Assembly (NCBI RefSeq): GCF_013346935.1
Contig: NZ_JAAEEB010000002.1
Location: 1 to 64,000 of the forward strand
Direction of reading: 5' to 3'
Length of the DNA stretch: 64,000 nucleotides
From: Lactobacillus melliventris
GTDB lineage: Bacteria; Bacillota; Bacilli; Lactobacillales; Lactobacillaceae
Shown: positions 9,511 to 19,075 of the stretch, piece after piece
How the letters are laid out: each line of letters starts with the position of its first letter
Position numbering within the stretch: the first letter of the stretch is position 1
The notes under the pieces: generated by a model
What the model saw: only the letters and a program-made list of their open reading frames with translations
The model's database searches: none
What the model was told of the DNA's origin: nothing
Program-made: the position numbers and the translations under genes

Positions 9511-10338
9511 TTATAAGTCTATTTCTAATAAAATTGGGCAATGATCAGCGCGCGCTCCTGTGTCCATCATTTCAGAACGCTTGACCTTGTCAGCAACTCT
9601 ATTGCTTGTCAGCCAGTAATCAATTCTCCAGCCTGAGTTGTTTGCTTTGGCAGTTCTTACCCTTTGAGCCCACCAAGAATAGACCCCTTCAACGTTGCCG
9701 TGAAGTTTTCTAAAAGTATCCGTAAAACCGGCTTTAAGCATTTTGGTAAAATCTGCCCGTTCTTCATCAGTAAAGCCGGCAGAATGATGATTAGTATCAG
9801 GATGCTTCAGGTCGATTTCATGGTGCGCACAATTATAATCACCACTAGCCAAGACCGGTTTTTCTTGATCTAGTTGTTGCAAATATGCGATGTATTTTTC
9901 ATCCCACACTTGCCGGTCATCTAGGCGCTTAAGGCCATTACCAGAATTGGGGGTATATACTTGTGTGACAAAATACTCAGGAAACTCTAAAGTAATGATT
10001 CTGCCTTCGTGATCCATTGGCTCCGGTGCTCCAATAATAGGATAAGTTACTTTAGGCTTAAGTTCTTTTTTATATAAAAACATAGTCCCGGCGTAACCTT
10101 TACGAGCTGGTTCTTCTGATGAACGCCAGACTATATCATATTCAGGGAACTCTTTAGTTAATATTTCCAAATGTTTTTTAGTAGGACCTGTGGAGCGTAA
10201 TTTGGTTTCTTGAATGGCAACAATATCTGCATTTTGGGCATGTATTTTTTCTAAAACCTTACGTGTCTCCACTGCACGCGAGGAAGTTCCGGTTAAAGCA
10301 GCATTTAGTGAGTCGATATTCCACGAAATTAAGATCAT
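9511..10338 (-). CDS. exoA: Exodeoxyribonuclease III / AP endonuclease
   Basis: 275 residues. The start is set at ATG 10338 because AAGGAG lies six bases upstream and the protein then begins MILISWNIDS, the usual ExoIII start; a ten-residue extension to 10368 would swallow the RBS. Endonuclease/exonuclease/phosphatase fold: WNIDS, catalytic Glu in VAIQETKL, the DYNCAHHEID block, and the C-terminal ADHCPILLEI with the catalytic Asp-His. The family cuts at abasic sites and removes 3' nucleotides in base-excision repair in the cytosol. A terminator follows, so it is probably transcribed alone. Confidence 0.95.
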   Translation of the reverse strand: MILISWNIDSLNAALTGTSSRAVETRKVLEKIHAQNADIVAIQETKLRSTGPTKKHLEILTKEFPEYDIVWRSSEEPARKGYAGTMFLYKKELKPKVTYPIIGAPEPMDHEGRIITLEFPEYFVTQVYTPNSGNGLKRLDDRQVWDEKYIAYLQQLDQEKPVLASGDYNCAHHEIDLKHPDTNHHSAGFTDEERADFTKMLKAGFTDTFRKLHGNVEGVYSWWAQRVRTAKANNSGWRIDYWLTSNRVADKVKRSEMMDTGARADHCPILLEIDL

Positions 10339-11674
<1,336 letters not shown>

Positions 11675-11725
11675 TTTCTACACTTATTTCCCTTCTTAAA
11701 TACACTTTTAACATTTCAAATAATA

Positions 11726-11764
11726 CAAAAAGACACCAGATAAAATTATCTGATGTCTTTTTTA
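11726..11764. terminator. Bidirectional terminator between ldhD and proC
   Basis: AAAAAGACACCAGATA / TATCTGATGTCTTTTTT with one mismatch and a four-base loop. It serves the convergent genes ending at 11674 and 11773. Confidence 0.85.
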
Positions 11765-11772
11765 GGCTTAAT

Positions 11773-12540
11773 TTAATTAGCAGAAGCATTAACAGCTTGA
11801 ATTAATGCGTTTCTAAAGCCCATTTCTTCCAGTTTGGTGACGCCTCTAATAGTAGAGCCACCTGGCGTAGTGACCTCATCTTTTAATTCTTCAGGCAGCT
11901 TTTTACTAGCTAATGCTAATTTACTGGTACCCAAAAGCATTTGGTTAACTATTTCGTATGATTCTGCCCGCTTAACGCCATTTTGTACAGCGGCATCACT
12001 AAGAGCTGCAACCAGCAAATCAACGTAAGCAGGTGTGCACCCGGCTACCGTACCATAGATACCCAGTAAGTTTTCGGGTACGACATATACTGCTCCCATT
12101 TGAGTAAAAATCTTTTTCACAGCAGCAACTATTTCCGGCTTTTCATCTGGCAGAAAACTAATAACAGTAATTCCAGCACCAATTTGAACAGGTGTGTTGG
12201 GTACAACTTTGGCAAAGGTAGTGCCTTGCGGAAGATTTTCATTAATCTGCGTCAGGTCACCACCACCAGTTGACAAAATTATGCCATGATATTTTTGGCC
12301 TAAATTTTTGATGATGGTTGCAGTAATTGAGCCGCCCACTGCAACTACCACTGCTTGACAATCCTTAAAATCATCATAATTATTGATTAAGGTTAAGTGC
12401 AGCTTAGCTGCAAGTTTTTGCGCTGTATGGTGCTGTCCACCGTCAAAAACATAGATATCTTCACTGGGATTTTTAGCATTTAACAAGCCCTTAATAATTG
12501 CGGCGCCAATCTTACCAGCCCCAATAAAGCCAATTTTCAT
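11773..12540 (-). CDS. proC: Pyrroline-5-carboxylate reductase
   Basis: 255 residues from ATG 12540 (GTG at 12543 is possible; AAAGGTG lies upstream of both). N-terminal Rossmann motif GFIGAGKIG, then the P5CR C-terminal helical domain with CTPAYVDLLVAALSDAA, KLPEELKDEVTTPGGST and a GVTKLEEMGFR tail. It catalyses the NAD(P)H-dependent last step of proline synthesis. It is 11 bases downstream of the aldo/keto reductase gene on the same strand, so the two are probably cotranscribed, although no pathway link is evident. Confidence 0.92.
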   Translation of the reverse strand: MKIGFIGAGKIGAAIIKGLLNAKNPSEDIYVFDGGQHHTAQKLAAKLHLTLINNYDDFKDCQAVVVAVGGSITATIIKNLGQKYHGIILSTGGGDLTQINENLPQGTTFAKVVPNTPVQIGAGITVISFLPDEKPEIVAAVKKIFTQMGAVYVVPENLLGIYGTVAGCTPAYVDLLVAALSDAAVQNGVKRAESYEIVNQMLLGTSKLALASKKLPEELKDEVTTPGGSTIRGVTKLEEMGFRNALIQAVNASAN

Positions 12541-12554
12541 CACTTATTCACCTT

Positions 12555-13418
12555 TTAAAAATCCGTTTGATCTGGATCGTTTGCTAACTTACCTGCTCCA
12601 TGCAAACCATCAAGTTTAGCCATATCTTCTTCAGATATAGTAAAGTCAAAGACTTGTAAGTTGGATTCAAGACGCTCGCGGTGGACCGATTTTGGTAAGG
12701 GAACAAAGCCATGTTGCAACGACCAGCGTAACAGGACTTGTGCTGGACTTTTATCATAGTGTTGGGCTACAGAAACTACTGTTTCGTTGGCAAATAAATC
12801 TCCTCTGCCTAGTGGTGAGTAAGCTTCACTGAGAATACCCAGCTCTTTGTTATAAGCTGTTACGTCTTCCTCCATATCACTAGGATTCAAGTAAATTTGA
12901 TTGACGGCCGGACGAATTTTGGCAGTTTTCAGTAGTTCAGCCAAATGCTTGCGTCTAAAATTAGAGACTCCAATTGCACGAATTTTTCCTGCCTGTACTG
13001 CTTCTTCCATTGCTTGCCAGCTCTCCGCATTTAATTCAGCCCAGTGATCACGTACAGGAGCCGGATTAGGCCAATGGATTAGATACAAATCAAGATAATC
13101 CAAGTCTAACTTAGTCAAGCTTTCGTCAATGGCAGCTTTAGTTTTTTGATAGCCGTGGTGGTCATTCCACAACTTAGTGGTCACAAACAAATCATGTCTG
13201 TTCACTCCACTTACTTTGATTCCCCGGCCAATACTTTCTTCGTTACCATATGCGGCAGCAGTATCAATTAACCGGTAGCCCAGATCCAGTGCATTCTCAA
13301 CGGTTTTTTGAGCAACTTCACCGTCAGGAGTTTGCCAGGTTCCCAGTCCGATAACCGGTATTTTGACGCCATTATTTAGTTCATAAGTATCATTTAAAGA
13401 ATGAATTTTGCTAGTCAT
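12555..13418 (-). CDS. Aldo/keto reductase (diketogulonate-reductase type)
   Basis: 287 residues, the normal length. The catalytic tetrad is visible: Asp and Tyr in DTAAAYGNEE, Lys in VTTKLW, His in LIHWPNP; the cofactor-binding end PLPKSVHRERLESN is also present. NADPH-dependent reduction of small aldehydes or ketones is expected, with the physiological substrate unknown. It is likely the first gene of a two-gene unit with proC. Confidence 0.92.
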   Translation of the reverse strand: MTSKIHSLNDTYELNNGVKIPVIGLGTWQTPDGEVAQKTVENALDLGYRLIDTAAAYGNEESIGRGIKVSGVNRHDLFVTTKLWNDHHGYQKTKAAIDESLTKLDLDYLDLYLIHWPNPAPVRDHWAELNAESWQAMEEAVQAGKIRAIGVSNFRRKHLAELLKTAKIRPAVNQIYLNPSDMEEDVTAYNKELGILSEAYSPLGRGDLFANETVVSVAQHYDKSPAQVLLRWSLQHGFVPLPKSVHRERLESNLQVFDFTISEEDMAKLDGLHGAGKLANDPDQTDF

Positions 13419-13481
13419 AATTTTTCACCTCTCCCATCATTATACCGGATTGAACTATACTTCTACAGTAAAAGATAGCAA

Positions 13482-14192
13482 TTATTGCGGTTGTTTTTGG
13501 AAGTCGCTTTTAAGTAAAGCCACAAATTCAGGATAGGTAGTTACTTCGTATAACGGATGCAAGTTCATCGTATTTTTCCGTTTCCGGTGGTTATACCAAA
13601 TACTGTCAAAGCCATATTTTTCTGCACCCAATATGTCTGACTGCAAGCCATCACCAAAGAAAACAGTTTGCTCTGGGCCAATTTTAGTATGAGCAAAAAA
13701 GTAATCAAAGATACGGGCATCAGGTTTAGCAAATCCTGCTTCTTCTGACGTCACAATCAACGAAAAATAATTAGCGATTCCGGCTAATTGTAGCCGATGT
13801 CTTTGCATATATGCTTCGCCATTACTCAAAATAGTCAATGCATAATTTTGCTTTTTGGCATAGCGTAAAGTATCAACTACACCCGGCAGCAGTTTGTGAG
13901 CTTCACTAAAATAAGAGCGGTATTCGTTCATTACTGCTAAGCCGTCAATTTCAATCCCGAATTTAGCTTTAATAAAATTGGCAAAAGCTATTTTACTCAG
14001 CTGCTCATAGTCGATCTTGCCCTGCTCAAGCTCACGCCACAGGCCTTGATTATATGCATGATAGTCCCGCTGCAGCTCATCAGTTAACGGCCATTGATGC
14101 GCTTTAAAAAGACTCTGCAGAGCAAAACTCTCTGTAGCAGCAAAGTCAATTAAGGTATCATCAACATCAAAAATTATTTGTTTATAACGCAA
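13482..14192 (-). CDS. HAD-superfamily phosphatase, YjjG-type nucleotidase family
   Basis: 236 residues from a TTG start at 14192 (RBS GGAGAGGA upstream), giving MRYKQIIFDVDDTL as in relatives; the frame continues upstream to 14240 but that extension (including MNTCYIL) overlaps the RBS. HAD motifs: I FDVDDTLIDF, II ILSNGE, III Lys in GFAKPDARIF, IV FFGDGLQSD. YjjG-like proteins dephosphorylate (non-canonical) pyrimidine nucleotides. Single gene, divergent from the 14388 gene. Confidence 0.88.
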   Translation of the reverse strand: MRYKQIIFDVDDTLIDFAATESFALQSLFKAHQWPLTDELQRDYHAYNQGLWRELEQGKIDYEQLSKIAFANFIKAKFGIEIDGLAVMNEYRSYFSEAHKLLPGVVDTLRYAKKQNYALTILSNGEAYMQRHRLQLAGIANYFSLIVTSEEAGFAKPDARIFDYFFAHTKIGPEQTVFFGDGLQSDILGAEKYGFDSIWYNHRKRKNTMNLHPLYEVTTYPEFVALLKSDFQKQPQ

Positions 14193-14387
14193 GCATGTTC
14201 TTCCTCTCCAACTATTCCTCAGAATATAACACGTATTCACTAAAAATTAGTGTGGAGATTCATTATAACAATATTTCACAGCTAAAGAACATAATTAACT
14301 ATTTTTAAATTTTGGGTTGCATTGCTACTGCTATTTCACAAAATAAGCTATAATATCCTTTAATTTTAGCAAAAGGGGTGATTGGGC

Positions 14388-14573
14388 ATGTTTACACTAT
14401 TATTGGTTTTGTTTCTCATTTGGCTTTTTATCAAAATGGGTCTTGGCTTTTTTAAAATTCTATTTTTCCTTCTGACCTGTGCTCTGACCTTCTTTTTCTT
14501 TGTTCAATTACTGATTCCGGTAGCTGTTTTTCTGGGAGTCATTTTTCTCATATTTGCCCTAGTTAGACGCTAG
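14388..14573 (+). CDS. Very small hydrophobic membrane protein
   Basis: 61 residues from ATG 14388 (AAGGGGTGA seven bases upstream; TTG 14382 is less likely). Almost entirely hydrophobic with a run of Phe/Leu, two or three membrane segments, and the C-terminus VRR. A TATAAT box stands at 14349-14354 and a clean terminator follows, so it looks like a real transcription unit. Function unknown. Confidence 0.6.
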   Translation: MFTLLLVLFLIWLFIKMGLGFFKILFFLLTCALTFFFFVQLLIPVAVFLGVIFLIFALVRR

Positions 14574-14600
14574 TTTATCTCCAAAATTAAACATATATTC

Positions 14601-14641
14601 AAGCATAATAAGTATCACTTTTAACTTATTATGCTTTTTTA
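14601..14641 (+). terminator. Terminator after the 61-residue membrane protein gene
   Basis: Perfect stem AAGCATAATAAGT / ACTTATTATGCTT followed by TTTT. Confidence 0.85.
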
Positions 14642-14743
14642 TATTTGCGAATGCTATATGATTTTTATTAACCTCGATAACTTACTCGCACATCACGTTG
14701 TGACTTTTACTTGTGTTTGAGACTAAATTTTTCTCTATTAAAT

Positions 14744-14795
14744 ACAAGATATTGTGGTATAGTTCTATTGGACACCATAGATAATGTATCTGTGG
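14744..14795 (+). promoter_or_regulatory. nrdJ promoter/leader with two dyad-symmetric elements
   Basis: A near-palindrome ACAAGATATTGT lies at 14744-14755, an extended -10 (TGG then TATAGT) at 14755-14763, and a nine-pair hairpin with an ATG loop at 14775-14795 (arms CCATAGATA / TATCTGTGG, one G-U pair in RNA). The first dyad resembles NrdR boxes in its core but the spacing to the second (about 35 bp centre to centre) is unusual for paired NrdR sites. The leader is too short for a cobalamin riboswitch. This may be the switch controlling the whole B12 gene string. Confidence 0.5.
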
Positions 14796-14828
14796 AACAA
14801 TAATTAATTTTAAGGAGTGACTTTGAAT

Positions 14829-17063
14829 ATGAAAAATACGAGCATAACGTTGGATCAGGGCTACATTGATCAAGTGAAACAAAATGTCACCCCCCATTGG
14901 GGAGAACTTGGCTGGGTTACTTATAAACGAACCTATGCCAGATGGCTTCCGGAAAAAAATCGTTCCGAAAATTGGGACGAAACGGTTAAACGTGTAATTG
15001 AGGGCAACATTAACCTTGATCCTCGTCTCAAAGGCACTCCTTCAAAAGAAGTAGTCGCTGAACTAACAAACGAAGCCAAGGATTTATTTAAACTAGTGTA
15101 CGGTTTAGGAGCAACGCCTTCTGGACGTAATCTGTGGGTTTCCGGCACCGACTACCAAAAGCGCAATGGTGACTCGTTAAATAATTGCTGGTTTATTGCT
15201 ATTCGGCCGCAAAAATACGGTGATAGCCATATAGTTCCCGACTATTTAGGTCAAACGCAAGAAGCAGTTTCAATGCCTTTTTCATTTCTTTTTGACGAAT
15301 CAATGAAAGGTGGCGGCGTTGGCTTTTCTGTTGTCCAAGACAATATTAAAAAGATTCCTACAGTTGATAATAAAATCGATTTAACGGTTGTAATTGACAA
15401 AAAGAGCGCTTCATACGCTGATTCAGTTAAACTTGGTGCAACGGATAAAGATGAATGGGCCAAGCAAAGCAAGGACAAATCAGATTACGTTTATTACAAT
15501 TTGCCTGATACTCGCGAAGGTTGGGTTTTAGCTAATGCCCGTTTAATCGACATGCACTTCAATCAAACTAATCCCGAGAATAAGACCAAGCTGGTACTTG
15601 ACATCAGCAGAATTCGTCCTTACGGAGCTAAAATTCACGGCTTTGGCGGTACCGCTTCTGGTCCTATGCCCTTAGTGGAAATGTTTTTCGATATTAACAA
15701 CATTATTAACAACCGGGCTGACGGCAACTTAACTTCTGTTGATTGTACAGATATCTGCAACCTGATTGGTAAAACAGTCGTTGCTGGTAATGTAAGAAGG
15801 TCAGCGGAACTAGCTTTAGGTACAAGCACCGACCAAGACTTTATCACTATGAAACAAGATAAAGACAAACTTTACCACCACCGTTGGGCCTCAAACAACA
15901 GTGTAGCCATTGATTCTAACTTTGATGAATATGAACCGATCGCAAACGGTATTAGAGAAAATGGTGAACCGGGAATAGTTAACCTGGATTTATCTCGTAA
16001 TTATGGCCGGATCATTGACGGTTATCAAAAAGATATTGACGGTGATGTTGAAGGTACTAACCCTTGTGGAGAAATTTCCTTGGGTAATGGTGAACCATGC
16101 AACCTGTTTGAAGTATTCCCGTATATTGCCGAACAAGAAAACTGGGATTTAAAAGATGTTTTCAGATTGGCAACTCGCTTTGCTAAACGAGTAACCTTTA
16201 GTAGCTACGACTGGGAAATATCCCGCAATATCATTTCCAAGAACCGGAGAATTGGTGTTTCAATGTCAGGCATTCAGGACTGGCTCTTAAATGACCTGGG
16301 TCACCGCGTTGTTACCGGCTTTGAAGACAGCGTTGATGAAGAAACCGGTGAAAAGATTAAGAAGCCAATTTACGATCCTCAGGGAATTAAAATGGTCACT
16401 TCCGCTTACCAGGCAGTCATTGATGCTGATAAGGAATACAGCAAGACCTTAAATTGCAACGAGTCGATTAAACATACTACTGTTAAGCCTTCAGGTACTG
16501 TCGCCAAATTAGCTGGAGCTTCTGAAGGGATGCACTTCCACTATGCCGGTTACCTCATTCAACGGATTCGCTTCCAAGCTTCTGATCCACTGCTTAAAGC
16601 GCTCGATGCCTGCGGTTACTACTCAGAACCAGATATCTACTCACCAAACACAACTTGTGTCGAATTCCCATTGCGTGCAGCTCACGCCGACAGCAAGAAC
16701 TTTGCCTCAGCTGGCACGGTTTCAATTGAAGAACAGTTTGCAACACAAGCCTTTTTGCAAACTTACTGGTCAGATAACGCAGTCAGTTGTACGGTTACCT
16801 TCCAAAGCGATGAAGGGGACAAGATTACACCGCTGTTTAAACAATACCGGCATGTGATTAAGTCAACTTCTTTATTGCCATATTATGGTGGCTCACTGAA
16901 ACAAGCGCCAAAAGAACCTATTGACAAAGAAAAATATGAAGAAAGAAAAGCTGAGATCACCGGTGATGTTGCTCAAGTATTTGCCGAGCAAAACGATGAT
17001 CAAAAAGATTTGGAGTTAGTTGATCAAACCGACTGTGAATCTGGTGCATGTCCTGTTAAATAA
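14829..17063 (+). CDS. nrdJ: Adenosylcobalamin-dependent ribonucleoside-triphosphate reductase (class II)
   Basis: 744 residues from ATG 14829, after TAAGGAG; the L. leichmannii enzyme has 739. All five functional cysteines line up with that enzyme: Cys120 in NNCWFIA and Cys424 (the redox pair), Cys413 in NPCGE (thiyl radical), and Cys736/Cys741 in the C-terminal CESGACP shuttle. It reduces ribonucleoside triphosphates to deoxynucleotides using adenosylcobalamin as radical source, in the cytosol. First gene of a five-gene same-strand string that also encodes cobalamin capture, uptake and adenosylation. Regulation probably acts on the dyad elements at 14744-14795. Confidence 0.97.
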   Translation: MKNTSITLDQGYIDQVKQNVTPHWGELGWVTYKRTYARWLPEKNRSENWDETVKRVIEGNINLDPRLKGTPSKEVVAELTNEAKDLFKLVYGLGATPSGRNLWVSGTDYQKRNGDSLNNCWFIAIRPQKYGDSHIVPDYLGQTQEAVSMPFSFLFDESMKGGGVGFSVVQDNIKKIPTVDNKIDLTVVIDKKSASYADSVKLGATDKDEWAKQSKDKSDYVYYNLPDTREGWVLANARLIDMHFNQTNPENKTKLVLDISRIRPYGAKIHGFGGTASGPMPLVEMFFDINNIINNRADGNLTSVDCTDICNLIGKTVVAGNVRRSAELALGTSTDQDFITMKQDKDKLYHHRWASNNSVAIDSNFDEYEPIANGIRENGEPGIVNLDLSRNYGRIIDGYQKDIDGDVEGTNPCGEISLGNGEPCNLFEVFPYIAEQENWDLKDVFRLATRFAKRVTFSSYDWEISRNIISKNRRIGVSMSGIQDWLLNDLGHRVVTGFEDSVDEETGEKIKKPIYDPQGIKMVTSAYQAVIDADKEYSKTLNCNESIKHTTVKPSGTVAKLAGASEGMHFHYAGYLIQRIRFQASDPLLKALDACGYYSEPDIYSPNTTCVEFPLRAAHADSKNFASAGTVSIEEQFATQAFLQTYWSDNAVSCTVTFQSDEGDKITPLFKQYRHVIKSTSLLPYYGGSLKQAPKEPIDKEKYEERKAEITGDVAQVFAEQNDDQKDLELVDQTDCESGACPVK

Positions 17064-17086
17064 ATTAAGTAGGCGAAATCTTAGTC

Positions 17087-17470
17087 ATGAAAAAAAGTAA
17101 ATTACCAGTAATTGCCAGCGTCGCTGCTATTTTTGCCTTTAGCCTATCCGGCTGTGAGAACAACCAGACAAAGCCAAAACCCAAGACAAATAATATTTCT
17201 GTTAGCTATGTTTTAGCTGCTAAAAATGATACTGAAAAAAAGACAGTTAAAGTGCCGCAAAAATCTACTGTAATGACCGGTTTGAAAAAGGCGTGGAAAG
17301 TTGACAGTAATAAAGGCTTTATCACGGCAATTGACGGTAAAAAACAAAATGCTAAAAAGAAAATTTACTGGACTTACACTATCAATGGCAAATACGCTAC
17401 CAAGGGTGCTAACCAGCAAAAAGTCGCAAATAAAGACAAAGTTAAGTTTACTTTAGCCAAAATGAAGTAA
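17087..17470 (+). CDS. DUF4430 (transcobalamin-like C-terminal domain) lipoprotein
   Basis: 127 residues. Lipoprotein signal peptide with lipobox SLSGC (Cys at about residue 23), then a Lys/Pro-rich linker and a single DUF4430 domain: SVSYVL, a conserved KSTVMTGLKKAW, GFITAIDG, the IYWTYTINGK block and a C-terminal KDKVKFTLAK. This domain is also the C-terminal domain of animal transcobalamin and intrinsic factor. It lies 23 bases after nrdJ and ahead of an ECF S component and a cobalamin adenosyltransferase, which makes surface capture of cobalamin the best hypothesis. That function is inferred from fold and context, not shown. Confidence 0.85.
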   Translation: MKKSKLPVIASVAAIFAFSLSGCENNQTKPKPKTNNISVSYVLAAKNDTEKKTVKVPQKSTVMTGLKKAWKVDSNKGFITAIDGKKQNAKKKIYWTYTINGKYATKGANQQKVANKDKVKFTLAKMK

Positions 17471-17481
17471 AACTATTGGCC

Positions 17482-17520
17482 GTGCAAGTGACTAAGTACG
17501 AACTATTTTAGTGCTTGCAC
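17482..17520 (+). other. Intercistronic hairpin between the two DUF4430 genes
   Basis: Stem GTGCAAG / CTTGCAC with an inner ACTAA / TTAGT pair. It is followed by AAAAATATTAA rather than a U-run, so an mRNA-processing or partial attenuation element is more likely than a full terminator. Confidence 0.5.
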
Positions 17521-17549
17521 AAAAATATTAATAGATTGGGAGTTTATAT

Positions 17550-17936
17550 ATGAAAAGAAGCAAATTATCAGTTTTGACCGGAATAGCCACCATTTTTACC
17601 TTTGCAGGCTATGAAACAACTCAAAATGTCCAACAGGTTGATGCCAGCAGTAAGATCAAAGTTACTTACACTCTAAAAGTACATAATAAGACCTACAAGA
17701 AGAAGACTATTAAATTGCCAAAGCATTCAACTGTAATGCGTGGTTTAAGAAAATGCTGGAAAATAAAGAGTGACCATGGACTTATTACTTCAATAGCTGG
17801 TAAGAGCCAAAATCCAAGTAAAAAAATCTATTGGACTTACAAAATAAATGGTAAGTTCGCTCAAAAAGGTGCCGCAATCCAAAAATTGGCAAATAAAGAT
17901 AAGGTTAAGTTTACTTTAGCAAAAGTTAACTTCTAA
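17550..17936 (+). CDS. Second DUF4430 protein, lipobox cysteine lost
   Basis: 128 residues, clearly a paralogue of the preceding gene (shared KKIYWTY, INGK, LANKDKVKFTLAK). The signal sequence is kept but the lipobox Cys is Tyr (TFAGYETT against SLSGCENN), a change that needs only TGT to TAT. Instead, a VDASS stretch about 20 residues later could be a signal peptidase I site, so the protein may be released or stay tethered by its uncleaved helix. It also gains a Cys in RKCWKI where the paralogue has Ala. RBS GGGAG upstream. Role presumed to be cobalamin binding, as for its neighbour. Confidence 0.8.
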   Translation: MKRSKLSVLTGIATIFTFAGYETTQNVQQVDASSKIKVTYTLKVHNKTYKKKTIKLPKHSTVMRGLRKCWKIKSDHGLITSIAGKSQNPSKKIYWTYKINGKFAQKGAAIQKLANKDKVKFTLAKVNF

Positions 17937-17942
17937 ATTACT

Positions 17943-18461
17943 ATGGCACGTAATTCAACTAAGAAATTAGCATTACTAGCAATTTTAACAGCCATGTGCG
18001 TAGCGCTAAGAATTTTTAAAATAATTCCTGTGCCTAATGTCCAGCCGGTAACCGATATTTTAATGATTGTAACGTTGAATATCGGCTTCGGCTTTGGCTT
18101 TGCCTTAGCTCTTTTAACCATGGTCGTCTCCAATATTTACTTAGGTTTTGGCATTTGGACTGTGGCACAAGTTTTAGCCTTTGGCGGCTGCGTTTTAACC
18201 GTTGCTTTGCTGGATAAATTCACGCCATTGAAAAAGCATTTTACTCTGCAACTAATTCTTGCCGTTTTTCTCGGCTGGGAATATGGCTGCTTTGTCGACT
18301 TTGGTATGTCTATCTTCGGCGGCTTTAACGCGTTCCTAGCTTACTGGGCTGGAAGTTTAGTCTTTGATACCTACCATGCTGTTGGTAATTTGGTATTCTA
18401 TCCTATTCTCTACAAGCCACTGAATATTGCACTTGATCATTACAAACGGAGGCTTTTATGA
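17943..18461 (+). CDS. cbrT: ECF transporter S component, CbrT-like (cobalamin)
   Basis: 172 residues, about six membrane helices. The N-terminal AxxxAxxxxA-like helix (LALLAILTAMCVALR) followed by IIPVPNVQPVTDIL is typical of CbrT-type S components; lactobacillar CbrT is a vitamin B12 transporter that works with the shared EcfA/A'/T module encoded elsewhere. It starts seven bases after the DUF4430 gene without an evident Shine-Dalgarno, so translation is probably coupled, and overlaps the adenosyltransferase start by four bases (ATGA). Substrate assignment rests on family resemblance and neighbours. Confidence 0.85.
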   Translation: MARNSTKKLALLAILTAMCVALRIFKIIPVPNVQPVTDILMIVTLNIGFGFGFALALLTMVVSNIYLGFGIWTVAQVLAFGGCVLTVALLDKFTPLKKHFTLQLILAVFLGWEYGCFVDFGMSIFGGFNAFLAYWAGSLVFDTYHAVGNLVFYPILYKPLNIALDHYKRRLL

Positions 18462-19000
18462 CGATTAAAATTTATACTAAAGTAGGCGATCAAGGCTTTA
18501 CCAAACAGGTTACCGGTAAAATGGTTCCTAAATATGACCTGCAAATTGTTGCTGTCGGCGATATTGATGAGCTTGATTCTTACTTAGGTGTCGTAATTGC
18601 CAATTTGTCTGCTAAATGCCAAGAGCTACATGACCCTATTCAAAACTTGCAGCGGGACTTATATGAACTCGAAAGCGATATTGTTGTCAAAAGGCACGAA
18701 GAGATTACACCTGAAACCGTAACCAAGCTGGAAATGGAAATCGACGAACTTAATAAGAAAATACCCCAAACAACCCATTTCATTTTGCCTGGCGGTTCCA
18801 TTACAGCAACTCACTTACATTATGCTCGGACAGTTGCCAGACGGGCTGAGCGTTCACTGGTTAAGTTGAATGCTGAAGAGCAAGAGTTAGCTCCTGCCTG
18901 TTTAAAGTATCTCAACCGTTTATCAGATTACCTTTTCATTCTAGCGCGCTATGCCAACGTACTGGATGGCGTTCCTGAAGTCAAAAGTAAAATCAAATAA
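18458..19000 (+). CDS. pduO: PduO-type ATP:cob(I)alamin adenosyltransferase
   Basis: 180 residues, the usual length for the single-domain enzyme. N-terminal IYTKVGDQGFT (ATP-binding loop), GDIDELDSYLG with the conserved Asp, and the C-terminal helix RTVARRAERSL with the arginines that bind ATP and form the intersubunit salt bridge. It transfers the adenosyl group from ATP to cob(I)alamin, making the cofactor used by NrdJ. Last gene of the string, translationally coupled to cbrT by an ATGA overlap, followed by a terminator. Confidence 0.93.
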   Translation: MTIKIYTKVGDQGFTKQVTGKMVPKYDLQIVAVGDIDELDSYLGVVIANLSAKCQELHDPIQNLQRDLYELESDIVVKRHEEITPETVTKLEMEIDELNKKIPQTTHFILPGGSITATHLHYARTVARRAERSLVKLNAEEQELAPACLKYLNRLSDYLFILARYANVLDGVPEVKSKIK

Positions 19001-19013
19001 GTTTATTAGCATT

Positions 19014-19059
19014 TAAAAAAGTGAAGTAGTTCCAACCAAGATTACTCCACTTTTTCTTT
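19014..19059. terminator. Terminator at the end of the cobalamin cassette (bidirectional)
   Basis: AAAAAAGTGAAGTAGT / ATTACTCCACTTTTTCTTT with G-U pairs, between the convergent genes ending at 19000 and 19076. Confidence 0.8.
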
Positions 19060-19075
19060 ATCTTAAATTAGTATT

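Noticed and set aside
14641-14828. Cobalamin riboswitch ahead of nrdJ
   Set aside because: The leader is only ~60 nt and no B12-box-like motif is seen.
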